A stretch of 64,000 nt of DNA, taken from assembly GCF_035627495.1 (NCBI RefSeq), contig NZ_DASPLO010000201.1:1-64000 (forward strand), written 5' to 3'. The DNA comes from Methylocaldum sp035627495. GTDB taxonomy: Bacteria; Pseudomonadota; Gammaproteobacteria; Methylococcales; Methylococcaceae. The notes under the pieces are model-generated. The model was not told the origin of the DNA, did not search any database, and saw only the letters and a list, made by a program, of their open reading frames with translations. Made by a program: the position numbers and the translations under genes. Positions 33,831 through 43,297 of this stretch are shown here, piece after piece (within the stretch, counting starts at the first letter, position 1; every line of letters begins with the position of its first letter).

Positions 33831-35915
33831 CTAGGCTCCAGCGTATTGCACCGAATGGCCCACCCAGCGCCGTATGAGACGCTCGGCATGACCGGGGTAG
33901 TCCCGCAACAGAATGGCGGCCGTTTGAGCCACGGTGTCCAAGAGGTGTCCGTCGCGCGACAGATCGGCGATGCGGAACTGGATTTGGCCGGTTTGCCGGG
34001 TCCCCAAGAGTTCTCCCGGTCCTCGCAACTCCAGGTCTTTCTCGGCGATGACGAACCCGTCGTCGGAGTCCCTCAGGATGCCCAGGCGCTGCTTGGCCGT
34101 CTCCGACAAGGGTGGCTGGTACAGCAATACGCAATGGGCTTCGCCGGGGCCGCGTCCGACCCGTCCCCGCAATTGGTGCAATTGGGCCAGTCCCAAGCGC
34201 TCGGCGTTCTCGATGATCATCAGGCTGGCGTTGGGGACGTCCACGCCGACTTCTATTACGGTGGTGGCTACCAACAAGTCGAAACTCCCTTCTTTGAAAG
34301 CCAGCATGACGGCTTCCTTTTCGGCGGGCTTCAAACGTCCGTGAATCAACGCGACGCGCACATCCGGAAGGGCTTCCGCCAAAACGACGGCGGTTTTTTC
34401 TGCCGCTTCGCATTGCAGGACCTCGGATTCCTCGATCAGCGTGCAAACCCAGTACACCTGTCTGCCCTTCGAAACCCAATCGGTGATGCGGGCGATGATT
34501 TCCGCCCGGCGGCCGGTCGGGACTACTACGGTCTTGACGGGAGTCCGTCCGGGTGGCCGCTCGTCGATAACTGAAAGATCAAGATCGGCATAACCGAGCA
34601 TCGCCAAAGTCCTGGGAATAGGCGTGGCGGTCATGATGAGTTGGTGCGGGTACAGGCCATCCTGCAGACCTTTCTCGCGGAGCGCCAGTCGCTGATGAAC
34701 GCCGAATCGGTGCTGTTCGTCGATGATGACGAGCCCGAGACGACTAAACACCACCTGTTCCTGAAACAAGGCATGAGTACCGATGACGACGCCGGCTGCG
34801 CCGCGACTTATTGCATCCAGTTCGGCTTTTCGAGCTTCGCCCTTGAGACGTCCGGACAAAAAGGCGATCTGCACCCCCAAGGGTTCGAGCCACTGCCGGA
34901 AGCTGCGGAAATGCTGCTCGGCCAAGAGTTCGGTGGGCGCCATGATTCCGACCTGGTAGTTGGACGACAGCGCCGTTAGCGCGGCATGGGCCGCCACGAC
35001 GGTTTTGCCCGAACCTACATCGCCCTGGACCAGTCGCATCATGGGGCGGTTTGAGGCTAAATCGGCCTCGATTTCGGCAATCACGCGTCGTTGGGCGGAA
35101 GTCAGCGAAAACGGCAGGCTGTTCAGAAATCGGTCGACTGCATTCTGATCGGTCGTCATCATCGGGGCTTGATGAGCCTGCATCCGGGCCCGGAAGCGGC
35201 CGAGGCTCAGATGGTGGCTTAGAAGTTCTTCGAACGCGAGACGTGAGCGCGCGGCGCCAAGTTTCGGTGACGCTTCGCCGCAGCCGGCAGGCGGTCGATG
35301 CAGAAGTCGAAGAGCATCCTGAAGCCGTAATCGGCTTGTTGAATGCGTCAACGATTCGGGCAGTAAGTCCGGAAGCCGGGTTTCGTCGGCCAGTAACAAT
35401 GCTTGTGCGGCCAGCCGGCGGATGGCTTTTTGATGGATGCCTTCGGTCAGTGGATAAACCGGCGTCAACGCTTGTTCCGAAACATCGATTTCGGTGTCGT
35501 CGATCAGCTTGCAATCCGGATGGGTCATTTCCAAACCCGAATAACCCGCTCGCACTTCGCCGTAGCAGCTGAGCCGCTTGCCGCGGATCAATTGTTCACG
35601 CTGTTTGGCCGTGTAATGAAAGAAACGCAGATTGAGAAAGCCGGTGCCGTCGGCGATCCGAAGAATCAGCGAGCGGCGGCCTTTGGGGAGTATTTCCGCG
35701 AGCTCGATCCGGCCTTCCACCAGCGCATGATCGCCGGGTTTCAAATGTCCGATCGGAGTGACGTGTGTCCGGTCCTCGTAACGTAGGGGCAGGTGGAAAA
35801 GCAGGTCGCTGACGGTCGAAATGCCTAGCTTTTCCAGCCGCTTGAGAGTTTGTGCACCCGCCCCTTTAAGGGTGGATACCGGAAGCTCGTCGAGAGAGCG
35901 ATTTTGCGAAGCCAA
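33831..35915 (-). CDS. recG: ATP-dependent DNA helicase RecG
   Basis: A 694-residue protein, family length, with an N-terminal wedge/OB domain (STLKGAGAQTLKRLEKLGI, LPLRYEDRTHVTPI), Walker A VQGDVGSGKTVVAAHAAL, DEQH-type box VIIDEQHRFGVHQR, motif TATPIPRTLAM and the C-terminal QLRGRVGRGPGEAHCVL. RecG remodels stalled forks and branched DNA. The start is TTG at 35915, because an in-frame TAG (the ridA stop) lies immediately upstream. It follows ridA with about 15 bp spacing. Confidence 0.94.
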   Translation of the reverse strand: MASQNRSLDELPVSTLKGAGAQTLKRLEKLGISTVSDLLFHLPLRYEDRTHVTPIGHLKPGDHALVEGRIELAEILPKGRRSLILRIADGTGFLNLRFFHYTAKQREQLIRGKRLSCYGEVRAGYSGLEMTHPDCKLIDDTEIDVSEQALTPVYPLTEGIHQKAIRRLAAQALLLADETRLPDLLPESLTHSTSRLRLQDALRLLHRPPAGCGEASPKLGAARSRLAFEELLSHHLSLGRFRARMQAHQAPMMTTDQNAVDRFLNSLPFSLTSAQRRVIAEIEADLASNRPMMRLVQGDVGSGKTVVAAHAALTALSSNYQVGIMAPTELLAEQHFRSFRQWLEPLGVQIAFLSGRLKGEARKAELDAISRGAAGVVIGTHALFQEQVVFSRLGLVIIDEQHRFGVHQRLALREKGLQDGLYPHQLIMTATPIPRTLAMLGYADLDLSVIDERPPGRTPVKTVVVPTGRRAEIIARITDWVSKGRQVYWVCTLIEESEVLQCEAAEKTAVVLAEALPDVRVALIHGRLKPAEKEAVMLAFKEGSFDLLVATTVIEVGVDVPNASLMIIENAERLGLAQLHQLRGRVGRGPGEAHCVLLYQPPLSETAKQRLGILRDSDDGFVIAEKDLELRGPGELLGTRQTGQIQFRIADLSRDGHLLDTVAQTAAILLRDYPGHAERLIRRWVGHSVQYAGA

Positions 35916-35930
35916 ATAATCGCGGGGCGC

Positions 35931-36317
35931 CTACTTCGCCAAAACCATGATTGCATCCATTTCGACTCCGGCACCCCGCGGCAAGGAGGCCACGCCTATA
36001 GCGGCGCGGGCAGGGTAGGGCTCGGTGAAATATTCCGCCATGATTTCATTCACCAGCGGAAAATGGGCCAGATCGGTTAGGAATACATTGAGTTTGACAA
36101 CATCCTGGAGGCTGCCTCCGGCGGCTTCGGCCACGGCTTTAAGGTTATCGAATACGCGGCGGATCTGCAGATCCATGCCGCCCTCGACCAAGGTCATGGT
36201 GGCAGGGTCCAGCGGAATCTGGCCGGAGAGATAAACCGTGTCGCCGACTTTTACGGCTTGGGAGTAGGTGCCGATCGCTTTGGGAGCCTGGTTAGTCTGG
36301 ATAATTTGTTTTGCCAT
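35931..36317 (-). CDS. ridA: RidA family reactive-intermediate deaminase
   Basis: A 128-residue protein with the RidA signature: IIQTNQAPKAIGTYSQAVKV, YLSGQIPLDPATMTLV, VVKLNVFLTDLAHFPLVNE and PARAAIGVASLPRGAGVEMDAIMV (motif parts), including the conserved Arg in PARAAIGV and Glu in VEMDAI. RidA hydrolyses reactive enamine/imine intermediates from PLP enzymes. It overlaps the spoT 3' end by 26 bp and lies in the typical spoT-ridA-recG order. Confidence 0.94.
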   Translation of the reverse strand: MAKQIIQTNQAPKAIGTYSQAVKVGDTVYLSGQIPLDPATMTLVEGGMDLQIRRVFDNLKAVAEAAGGSLQDVVKLNVFLTDLAHFPLVNEIMAEYFTEPYPARAAIGVASLPRGAGVEMDAIMVLAK

Positions 36318-38508
36318 GGTTCTGTTTTTTTCTAAGTTCGGATTTCACGCGGGAGATTTTCAGTACGACCGATAATCTTCGCAGTTCTCGCATGACAGTG
36401 GCGAGATGCACGCGGTCCTTGACCATCAGGGTAATGATATCGGTGGAGATTTGGCTGTCCTGATTGGTGATCTGGACGTTTTCGATGTTGGCTCGCATGC
36501 GGGAGATGGTGGAAGCCACTTTCGCCAGAGTACCCACCTGGTTCATCAATTCCAGGCGGATGACTGCCGGGAAATCGCCGCTGGCTTCTTTGTCCCAGTC
36601 CACGTCCAGCCAATTCATGTGTTTTTTTCTAAGTTCAGAGACGTTTTTGCACTCGGTGAGGTGAACGACAATGCCTTTGCCTGGATTGAAAAAACCGACA
36701 ATGGGATCGCCTGGTATCGGGCGGCAGCATTTGGCCAGATTCACCACCATGCCTTCCGTGCCTTTGATGATAAGAGGCGATAACGCGGGCTGTCCTTCCT
36801 CTGCAGTTGCAGCGTCTGACCTGGCGTCACCCTGAACCATCTGGCGGACTACCAGGAAAGGCAGGCGATTGCCGAGACCGATATCTTCCAGCAATGCCTC
36901 CTGAGAGGACAGGTCGAGCGCCTTCAGCAGCTCGTCGATCCGCTCCCGGGGAATGTCCTCGAAGCGCATGTTCTGGGCATCCAATTCCTTTTCCAGCAGG
37001 CGCTTGCCCAAGGCGACAGCTTCCTGTTTCTTGAAATTTCTGAGATAGCTCCGAATGGCCGCCCGTGCTTTGGCCGTGACGACGAAATTGAGCCATAGCG
37101 GATTGGGTCGAGCCCAGGGCGCCGTGATGATCTCGACGGTCTGGCCGTTCTCGAGAACGGTTTGCAGCGGCGCGAGTACTCGATCGATTCGGGCGGACAC
37201 GCACGTATTGCCGATGTCGGTGTGGACGGCGTAAGCAAAGTCGACGATGGTGGCACCGCGTGGAAGCTTGGTAATTTTGCCCTTCGGGGTGAAAACGTAA
37301 ACTTCCTGCTGGAACAGGTCGACTTTTAGATTGTCCAGGAATTCCATCGAGTCGCCGGCGCTCTTCTGGATTTCAAGTAAATCTCTCAGCCATTCGTGAG
37401 CGCGGGTTTGGGTGGTCGAGGTCTGTTCGTGCTCGCTCTTGTACAGCCAATGTGCGGCGATGCCGGATTCGGCCAGATGGTGCATGGCGCGGGTGCGGAT
37501 TTGAATTTCCAGGGGTTGGCCGTAAGGCCCGATCAGTACGGTGTGCAGCGACTGATACCCGTTGGCCTTGGGCACCGCGATGTAATCCTTGAATCGGCCC
37601 GGCACCGGCTTATAGAGATTGTGGGCTATGCCCAGGGCACGGTAACAGTCATCCACCTGATCCGCGATGATGCGGAAGGCATAAACGTCGTAGACTCCGG
37701 AAAAGGACAAGTGCTTGTTTCGCATCTTCTGATAGACGCTGTACAGATGCTTCTCTCGTCCGATCACTTCGCAGTGGGTCAGCCCGCCGTCCTGCAATCG
37801 TTTGGTGATGGTCGACTCGATGATCGCGACCACCTCCTTGCGGTTGCCGCGCGCCTTCTTCACCGACTGCTCCAGCACGCGGTAGCGCACGGGATACATG
37901 GCGGCGAACCCCAACTCTTCCAATTCCAGCCGCATCTCGTTCATGCCCAGGCGGTTGGCTATAGGCGCGTAGATATCCAAGGTCTCGCGGGCGATGCGCC
38001 GCCGCCGCGTCGGCGACATGATTCCCAACGTGCGCATGTTGTGAAGCCGGTCCGCCAGTTTGACCATGATGACGCGGAGATCTCTGACCATCGCGAGCAC
38101 CATCTTTCGGACGTTCTGGGCCTGCGCTTCGGCTCTCGACTTGCAATCGAGCTGGGTCAGCTTGCTGACGCCGTCGACCAGCTCGGCGACTTCATCTCCA
38201 AATTGCTCGCGCAGTTGCTCTTTCGTAACGACGGTATCTTCGATGACGTCGTGCAGAATGGCCGCCATGATGCCCTTTGCGTCCATGCGCATCTCGCCGA
38301 GGATCATCGCGACGGACAGCGGGTGGCAAACGTACGGTTCGCCGGTCAGCCGAAATTGGCCTTCGTGTGCGGAAAGGGCAAGCTCATAGGCGCGGTAAAT
38401 TTCCTCGGCCTGAGCTTCGTCGAGATAGGTCGAGACCATGCTGCAAAGCCGCCGAATGAGCTTTTCATTCGGCAGTTCGGTGACTTCCTTCGGAAGAAGT
38501 TGGTTCAT
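36292..38508 (-). CDS. spoT: Bifunctional (p)ppGpp synthetase/hydrolase
   Basis: A 738-residue RelA/SpoT protein. The hydrolase domain has HDVIEDTVV and the HD pair with VKLADRLHNMRTL; the synthetase domain has AFRIIADQVDDCYRALG and KDYIAVPKANGYQSLHT; then a TGS domain (VFTPKGKITKLPRGATIVDFAYAVH in part) and a C-terminal ACT domain (VIRLELMNQVGTLAKVASTIS in part). Intact HD residues mean it can degrade as well as make the alarmone, unlike RelA. It follows rpoZ by about 35 bp, the standard gammaproteobacterial order, and its end overlaps ridA. Confidence 0.95.
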   Translation of the reverse strand: MNQLLPKEVTELPNEKLIRRLCSMVSTYLDEAQAEEIYRAYELALSAHEGQFRLTGEPYVCHPLSVAMILGEMRMDAKGIMAAILHDVIEDTVVTKEQLREQFGDEVAELVDGVSKLTQLDCKSRAEAQAQNVRKMVLAMVRDLRVIMVKLADRLHNMRTLGIMSPTRRRRIARETLDIYAPIANRLGMNEMRLELEELGFAAMYPVRYRVLEQSVKKARGNRKEVVAIIESTITKRLQDGGLTHCEVIGREKHLYSVYQKMRNKHLSFSGVYDVYAFRIIADQVDDCYRALGIAHNLYKPVPGRFKDYIAVPKANGYQSLHTVLIGPYGQPLEIQIRTRAMHHLAESGIAAHWLYKSEHEQTSTTQTRAHEWLRDLLEIQKSAGDSMEFLDNLKVDLFQQEVYVFTPKGKITKLPRGATIVDFAYAVHTDIGNTCVSARIDRVLAPLQTVLENGQTVEIITAPWARPNPLWLNFVVTAKARAAIRSYLRNFKKQEAVALGKRLLEKELDAQNMRFEDIPRERIDELLKALDLSSQEALLEDIGLGNRLPFLVVRQMVQGDARSDAATAEEGQPALSPLIIKGTEGMVVNLAKCCRPIPGDPIVGFFNPGKGIVVHLTECKNVSELRKKHMNWLDVDWDKEASGDFPAVIRLELMNQVGTLAKVASTISRMRANIENVQITNQDSQISTDIITLMVKDRVHLATVMRELRRLSVVLKISRVKSELRKKQNHGKTNYPD

Positions 38509-38543
38509 GGCAGCCCGCGCCCGTGTATCAGCCCCGATTCGGA

Positions 38544-38837
38544 TTATTCGAAATCATCGTCTTCGAGGTTGCTCATGCCCGCGCCATGCGGGTTGGGCAG
38601 AGGAGGACGCTCGATGGTGAACCGCTCATGCTTGGGGGCCATGGTGAGATATTCCCTGGTAATTAGACCGCCGGCGATTTCCCGAAGCGCTACCACGGTC
38701 GATTTATCGTTTTCCCAGGACAGCTTGGCGTCTTCCGGGTGCCGAGACAATTGGCGAGCTCGCTTGGTCGCCAACAAAACGAGCTGAAAGCGGTTGTCGA
38801 CGTGTTCCAGACAGTCTTCGACGGTTACTCTTGCCAT
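38544..38837 (-). CDS. rpoZ: DNA-directed RNA polymerase omega subunit
   Basis: A 97-residue protein starting MARVTVEDCLEHVDNRFQLV with ATKRARQL and KSTVVALREIAGGLIT, the full RpoZ signature. It assists RNA polymerase assembly and ppGpp binding. GAGG lies upstream of the ATG. In many gammaproteobacteria gmk precedes rpoZ; here the upstream neighbour is instead the thioredoxin-fold/PGK fusion after a 260-bp gap. Confidence 0.95.
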   Translation of the reverse strand: MARVTVEDCLEHVDNRFQLVLLATKRARQLSRHPEDAKLSWENDKSTVVALREIAGGLITREYLTMAPKHERFTIERPPLPNPHGAGMSNLEDDDFE

Positions 38838-39050
38838 GCTTGTTAAATCCTCGCTTTAAGAGTTGATTGAGTAGAAAAATACCAATTAAAACAAATGGTT
38901 TATCGGCCATTGTTACCCAAAAGGCCGGGTCTTGTACAGAAAGTCCGCTTTAGATAAGGTGCAATCCCTTTCGAGTGGATCTCGAATCGAGGCGCTCCAT
39001 AATCCAGACCGCAAATGCGGTTAGAAGGTTCAGAGCGTCCAGAAAAGCAA

Positions 39051-39087
39051 GGCACGAAGGAAAGCGCCAGAGGGCTTCCTTCGTGCC
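39051..39087 (-). terminator. Terminator hairpin after the pgk fusion gene
   Basis: A 12-bp perfect stem, GGCACGAAGGAA with TTCCTTCGTGCC, around a 13-nt loop, followed on the minus strand by TTGCTTTTC. It starts about 15 bp after the pgk stop. Confidence 0.65.
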
Positions 39088-39101
39088 GCAGAACCGAATA
39101 G

Positions 39102-40880
39102 CTATTTGGCCCGTTTTTCCAGCATAGCGACGGCCGGAAGCGTTTTGCCTTCCAAGAACTCCAGAAAAGCGCCGCCGCCGGTGGACGTATACGATACCCG
39201 ATCGCCAATCCCGTACTTTTCGATGGCCGCAAGCGTATCGCCGCCCCCGGCAATGGAGAAGCCGCTGGCTTCCGCGATGGCCATCGATACGATGCGGGTG
39301 CCTTCACCGAACTGGTCGATCTCGAATACGCCGACCGGTCCGTTCCAAACGATTGTCCCGGCCGCCTTGATCATGTCCGCATAACGGGCTGCGGTTTCCG
39401 GCCCGATATCGAGGATCATGTCGTCGTCGGCCACTTCGCTGACCTTTTTGATCGTGGCCGCCGCTGATTCGGAGAATTCCTTGGCACAGACCACGTCGGT
39501 GGGCATCGGAATCTCCGCGCCTTCAGTTTTTGCTTGCTTCATCAAGCGTTTGGCTTCGGGAATCAAGTCGGCCTCATATAAAGATTTGCCCACCGGATAG
39601 CCTGCTGCGGCGATAAACGTGTTGGCGATGCCGCCGCCGAGAATGAGTTGGTCTACTTTGGCAGCCAAAGAGTCGAGCACCGTTAGCTTGGTGGAAACCT
39701 TGGAGCCGCCGACAATGGCCAAAAGCGGGCGCTCCGGGTTTTCCAGAGCCTTGCCCAGAGCGTCAAGCTCTGCGGCCAGCAGGATGCCGGCACAGGTTTC
39801 AGGCGCGAAACGGCCTACGCCGTGGGTGGAGGCTTCGGCGCGGTGCGCGGTCCCGAAGGCATCCATCACATAGACGTCGCAGAGAGCGGCCATTTTCTTA
39901 GCCAACTCTTCGTCGTCCTTTTTTTCGCCCTTGTTGAAGCGAACGTTTTCGCACAAAACAACCTCGCCCGGATACATGTCGATGCCATTCAACCAGTCTT
40001 TCGCCAAAGGCACTTTGCGGCCGAGCAGCCAGGTCAAGCGGTCTGCCACGGGTTTCAGGGAGAATTCATCGGCATATACGCCTTCGGTCGGCCGCCCCAA
40101 ATGGGACATGACCATGACTTTGGCGCCGGCTCTCAAGCAATGCTCAATCGTGGGCAAACTGGCGCGGATGCGGGTGTCGCTGGTGACTCTGCCGTTCTTG
40201 ACGGGAACGTTCAGGTCCTCGCGGATCAAAACGCGCTTACCGGCGAGATCGAGATCGGTGATTCTCTTGAAAGATATGGCTTTCTTTTTATCAATCTTTT
40301 TATTGGTTTTTTTCGGAACCGATTCCTTCTCCCGCCATTTGATCGAGCAGCCCATGCTCGGGATTTGTTTCTCCGGACCCTTGCCTGTCAGAGCGACTTG
40401 TTTCATGGCTTTGAACAGCTCACGCCGGACGTCCGGCGGGGCGGTTTCCTTGCGGCTGGCGTCCAAGCGTCCGCGGTACTGCAATTCCAGATCCTTGTTA
40501 TAGCCGAAGAAATCCGGGGTGCAGACCGCCCCGTAGGCTTTGGCCACCTCCTGAGTCTCATCGTACAGGTAGGGGAAGGGATAGCCGAATTGCTCCGCAA
40601 CGATTTTCATGTTCTCGAAGGAGTCTTCGGGATAATCGGCCGGGTCGTTGGACATGATGGCCACGGCGTTGATGCCGTGTTCCTGGAGTTCTCTAACGTC
40701 CCGTACGATGCGCTCCTGCACGGCCTTCACATAGGGGCAGTGATTGCAGATGAACATCACCAAAAGGCCGTTGGGCCCCTTGCACTTTTCCAGTGTCCAA
40801 ATCTGCCCGTCGACACCGGGCAGAGCGAAATCAACCGCCTTTTTACCGAATTCACAGACCGGGGTTTCTGTGCGAGCCAT
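39102..40880 (-). CDS. pgk: Fusion of thioredoxin-fold (peroxiredoxin-like) domain and phosphoglycerate kinase
   Basis: One 592-residue frame holds two proteins. Residues 1-185 form an AhpC/TSA-like thioredoxin fold with the CxxC site FICNHCPYV (C45, C48), DETQEVAKAYGAVCTPDFF and RGRLDASRKETAPP. Residues 186-201 are a Lys-rich linker (KKTNKKIDKKK). From residue 203 a complete PGK follows: SFKRITDLDLAGKRVLIRED, VMSHLGRPTEG, VVLCENVRFNKGEKKDD, GGSKVSTKLTVLDSL, IVWNGPVGVFE, GGGDTLAAIEKYG and STGGGAFLEFLEGKTLP. PGK genes normally begin MSFKR; here that Met codon is ATA (40277-40275), so the native start appears lost. PGK acts in glycolysis and carbon assimilation. A purine-rich AAGAAAG just before the ATA could be a relic ribosome site. 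The fusion is unusual and should be confirmed. Confidence 0.88.
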   Translation of the reverse strand: MARTETPVCEFGKKAVDFALPGVDGQIWTLEKCKGPNGLLVMFICNHCPYVKAVQERIVRDVRELQEHGINAVAIMSNDPADYPEDSFENMKIVAEQFGYPFPYLYDETQEVAKAYGAVCTPDFFGYNKDLELQYRGRLDASRKETAPPDVRRELFKAMKQVALTGKGPEKQIPSMGCSIKWREKESVPKKTNKKIDKKKAISFKRITDLDLAGKRVLIREDLNVPVKNGRVTSDTRIRASLPTIEHCLRAGAKVMVMSHLGRPTEGVYADEFSLKPVADRLTWLLGRKVPLAKDWLNGIDMYPGEVVLCENVRFNKGEKKDDEELAKKMAALCDVYVMDAFGTAHRAEASTHGVGRFAPETCAGILLAAELDALGKALENPERPLLAIVGGSKVSTKLTVLDSLAAKVDQLILGGGIANTFIAAAGYPVGKSLYEADLIPEAKRLMKQAKTEGAEIPMPTDVVCAKEFSESAAATIKKVSEVADDDMILDIGPETAARYADMIKAAGTIVWNGPVGVFEIDQFGEGTRIVSMAIAEASGFSIAGGGDTLAAIEKYGIGDRVSYTSTGGGAFLEFLEGKTLPAVAMLEKRAK

Positions 40881-41001
40881 GGAGATCTTCCTTCTTATAA
40901 GTGAAAATCGATGAAAATAGCGGAAATCATAACAATCGAATCGAGTCCTCGGGAAGCCATATGACCCCTTTTTGAGATTTCGAGCTGTTTTACCGTGTTT
41001 T

Positions 41002-42624
41002 TTAAAGCCAGGCGCCGATGAGCAGCAGAGCGCCTAAAGCACCGGTTATCCCGGCGATCGGCATCGAGACGGCGGAGCCGGCCAAGACCGCCGCACTGAC
41101 CAGCAGGGCTCCGCCGGTGATCCCGGTCAACGTGCGTCGCTGGTTGTGTTTTATTTCCCGATGGATTTGTTCCAGTTCCCGCGATTGGAAGGTCACCGTC
41201 AGTCTTCCGTTTGCCGCATTTTCCAGTGTCCGGTGGATCAGCATCGGCATTTCGGGCCAGTTTTCCGCCCATCCGGGAAGTTGCGACTGTATTTTTCTGA
41301 GGCCCGCTTTGGGCCCCATTTCTTCTTTAAACCAGCGTTCCAGAAACGGTTTGGCGGTCTGCCAAAGATCAAGGTCCGGATAGAGGTCGCGGCCGAGTCC
41401 TTCGATGTTCAGCAGGGTTTTCTGGAGCAGCACCAGTTGCGGTTGAACTTCCATGTCGAAGCGGCGGGCAACCTGGAACAGCCGCAATAGCAAATGGCCG
41501 TAGGAGATGTCCTTCAAAGGCTTTTCGAAGATCGGTTCGCACACGGCGCGTATGGCGGATTCGAACTCCTCGACGCGGGTATTTTTGGGAATCCATCCCG
41601 ATTCGATGTGCATTTCCGCGACCCGCCGGTAATCGCGGTTGAAGAAAGCCAGGAAATTCTCGGCGACGTAGCGCTTGTCTTCACGGGAGATGCTGCCGAC
41701 GATGCCGAAATCAACGGCGATGTATTTTGAAGCCGGCGTCACGAAGATATTGCCGGGATGCATGTCGGCATGGAAGAAGCTGTCCCGCAGCACCTGCGTA
41801 AAGAAGATTTCTACCCCGCGTTCCGCCAGAAGCTTCAAATCGACGCCTTCCCGTTTCAGGGTTTCTACGTCGCCGACCGGAATGCCGGAGATGCGTTCCA
41901 TGACCAGGATCTGCCGCCGCGTGTACGGCCAATAGATCTTGGGAATGTAAAGCACCTCGGAATCTTCGAAACGCCGCCGCATTTCCGCGGCATTGGCCGC
42001 TTCTCGGACCAGATCGAGTTCGTCCAGAATGGTCTTTTCGAATTCGGCGACGACCTCGATCGGCCGCAGACGCCGGGCGTCGCTCCAGAAGCGTTGAGCG
42101 AGCCGGGTCAGTTCGTACAGCAGCGCGATGTCCGAGCGGATTTGCTTGTCGATGCCGGGACGCAGCACCTTGACCACCACCTCCTGGCCATCGAAGAGAC
42201 GGGCGGCGTGCACCTGGGCGACCGAGGCCGAGGCGAGCGGCGTTTCGTCGAATTCGGCGAAAACCTGCGTTACCGGTTGTTCCAGCGTCTTTTCGATGAT
42301 GATTTTGGCTTCGCTGCCGGGGAAAGCCGGCACGCGATCTTGGAGCTTGACCAATTCTTCGGCGATATCGTCCGGTAGCAGATCCCTGCGGGTGGACAGC
42401 GTCTGACCGAATTTGACGAAGATGGGACCTAAGTCTTCCAATGTTCGGCGGATGCGCACACCGCGCGGTTCTTGCTTGGAACCCAGCCAATAGTTCGGGG
42501 AGAGGGCGCCGACGAAGCGGATCGGCCGGAAGAGGTGAGTGGCCAGGACCAATTCGTCCAAGCCGTGGCGTACCAGCACCCGTTGAATGTGCAGCAAGCG
42601 CCGGATCAGTTTCGGTTGGATCAC
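41002..42624 (-). CDS. ubiB: Ubiquinone biosynthesis protein UbiB (ADCK/ABC1 atypical kinase)
   Basis: A 540-residue protein with the UbiB/ADCK kinase-like motifs: KFGQTLSTRRDLLPDDIAEEL region, PLASASVAQVHAARL, VVVKVLRPGIDKQI, FHADMHPGNIFV and IAVDFGIVGSI. Two C-terminal membrane helices follow (GALLVSAAVLAGSAVSMPIAG region). Start GTG at 42624 is chosen because IQPKLIRRLLHIQ is the family N-terminus and the frame above it is inside ubiJ. UbiB is an ATPase that helps extract lipid intermediates in ubiquinone synthesis. It follows ubiJ by 14 bp. Confidence 0.93.
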   Translation of the reverse strand: MIQPKLIRRLLHIQRVLVRHGLDELVLATHLFRPIRFVGALSPNYWLGSKQEPRGVRIRRTLEDLGPIFVKFGQTLSTRRDLLPDDIAEELVKLQDRVPAFPGSEAKIIIEKTLEQPVTQVFAEFDETPLASASVAQVHAARLFDGQEVVVKVLRPGIDKQIRSDIALLYELTRLAQRFWSDARRLRPIEVVAEFEKTILDELDLVREAANAAEMRRRFEDSEVLYIPKIYWPYTRRQILVMERISGIPVGDVETLKREGVDLKLLAERGVEIFFTQVLRDSFFHADMHPGNIFVTPASKYIAVDFGIVGSISREDKRYVAENFLAFFNRDYRRVAEMHIESGWIPKNTRVEEFESAIRAVCEPIFEKPLKDISYGHLLLRLFQVARRFDMEVQPQLVLLQKTLLNIEGLGRDLYPDLDLWQTAKPFLERWFKEEMGPKAGLRKIQSQLPGWAENWPEMPMLIHRTLENAANGRLTVTFQSRELEQIHREIKHNQRRTLTGITGGALLVSAAVLAGSAVSMPIAGITGALGALLLIGAWL

Positions 42625-42638
42625 GGGGCGGATTGTTC

Positions 42639-43295
42639 CTAGGCGTCGGACTTGGGGGGCGAGGAATCGGGCTGCAACGAGCGCTGAAGCCGCTCTACCC
42701 GGGCTTCGAGACGGTCGAAATCGGCGCGCAACCGGTCGACGTCGGCGTAAAAGGCATCGGCCTCCGAGTGCGTCGGCAGCTCCCGGCTTTCTTCCTGCCA
42801 ATATTCCGCGAGATCGAGTCTTAAGGTTTTTAGGGAATCTTTGGTCCAGCCGAATCCCGAACGAACGAGGTCGAAGCAGGCCGAGGCGAAGGCTTTGCCG
42901 GTATATTGGGCGAGCTGGACTTCCCAATCGACCTCCAGCTTTTCGAACAAAGCCTGAAAACGGCGTGCCGTATCCGTGTCGCCTTCGATCTCGATATCGC
43001 CCGAATACAGGCTCTGCGTAGCCGATTCACCGAGTCCCAGCTTGGCAAAGGCCGCAATCGAGCCGGCCAGGGTGACGTCTGCGTGTCCGCCGAAGTCGCT
43101 GAGAATCTGGATATTCGAATCGGTCGGACACAGATAGATCGACACGTCGAACGGGCGGAGCCGAAGCGCGATGACTTTGCCCGCAATCGGCCCCAGCAGT
43201 TCTCCGCTGTTAGGATTCAAGCTCAAATAATGCGTGACCGCCCGCTCCAGCGTCTCGGCGAAAACACCGGTCAACACCGGATAACGAGCCGCCAC
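42639..43295 (-). CDS. ubiJ: Ubiquinone biosynthesis accessory factor UbiJ (SCP2-like)
   Basis: A 218-residue protein with an SCP2-type lipid-binding domain (KVIALRLRPFDVSIYLCP, VTLAGSIAAFAKLGLG, GDIEIEGDTDTARRFQALFEKL in part) and a C-terminal coiled coil (DRLRADFDRLEARVERLQR). UbiJ binds ubiquinone intermediates and organises the soluble Ubi complex. Starts with GTG 2 bp after the ubiE stop. The ubiE-ubiJ-ubiB order is the classic operon. Confidence 0.92.
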   Translation of the reverse strand: MAARYPVLTGVFAETLERAVTHYLSLNPNSGELLGPIAGKVIALRLRPFDVSIYLCPTDSNIQILSDFGGHADVTLAGSIAAFAKLGLGESATQSLYSGDIEIEGDTDTARRFQALFEKLEVDWEVQLAQYTGKAFASACFDLVRSGFGWTKDSLKTLRLDLAEYWQEESRELPTHSEADAFYADVDRLRADFDRLEARVERLQRSLQPDSSPPKSDA

Positions 43296-43297
43296 GA

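Noticed and set aside
37396..38787. 463-codon plus-strand frame opposite spoT
   Set aside because: Antisense shadow of spoT and rpoZ without any family pattern.
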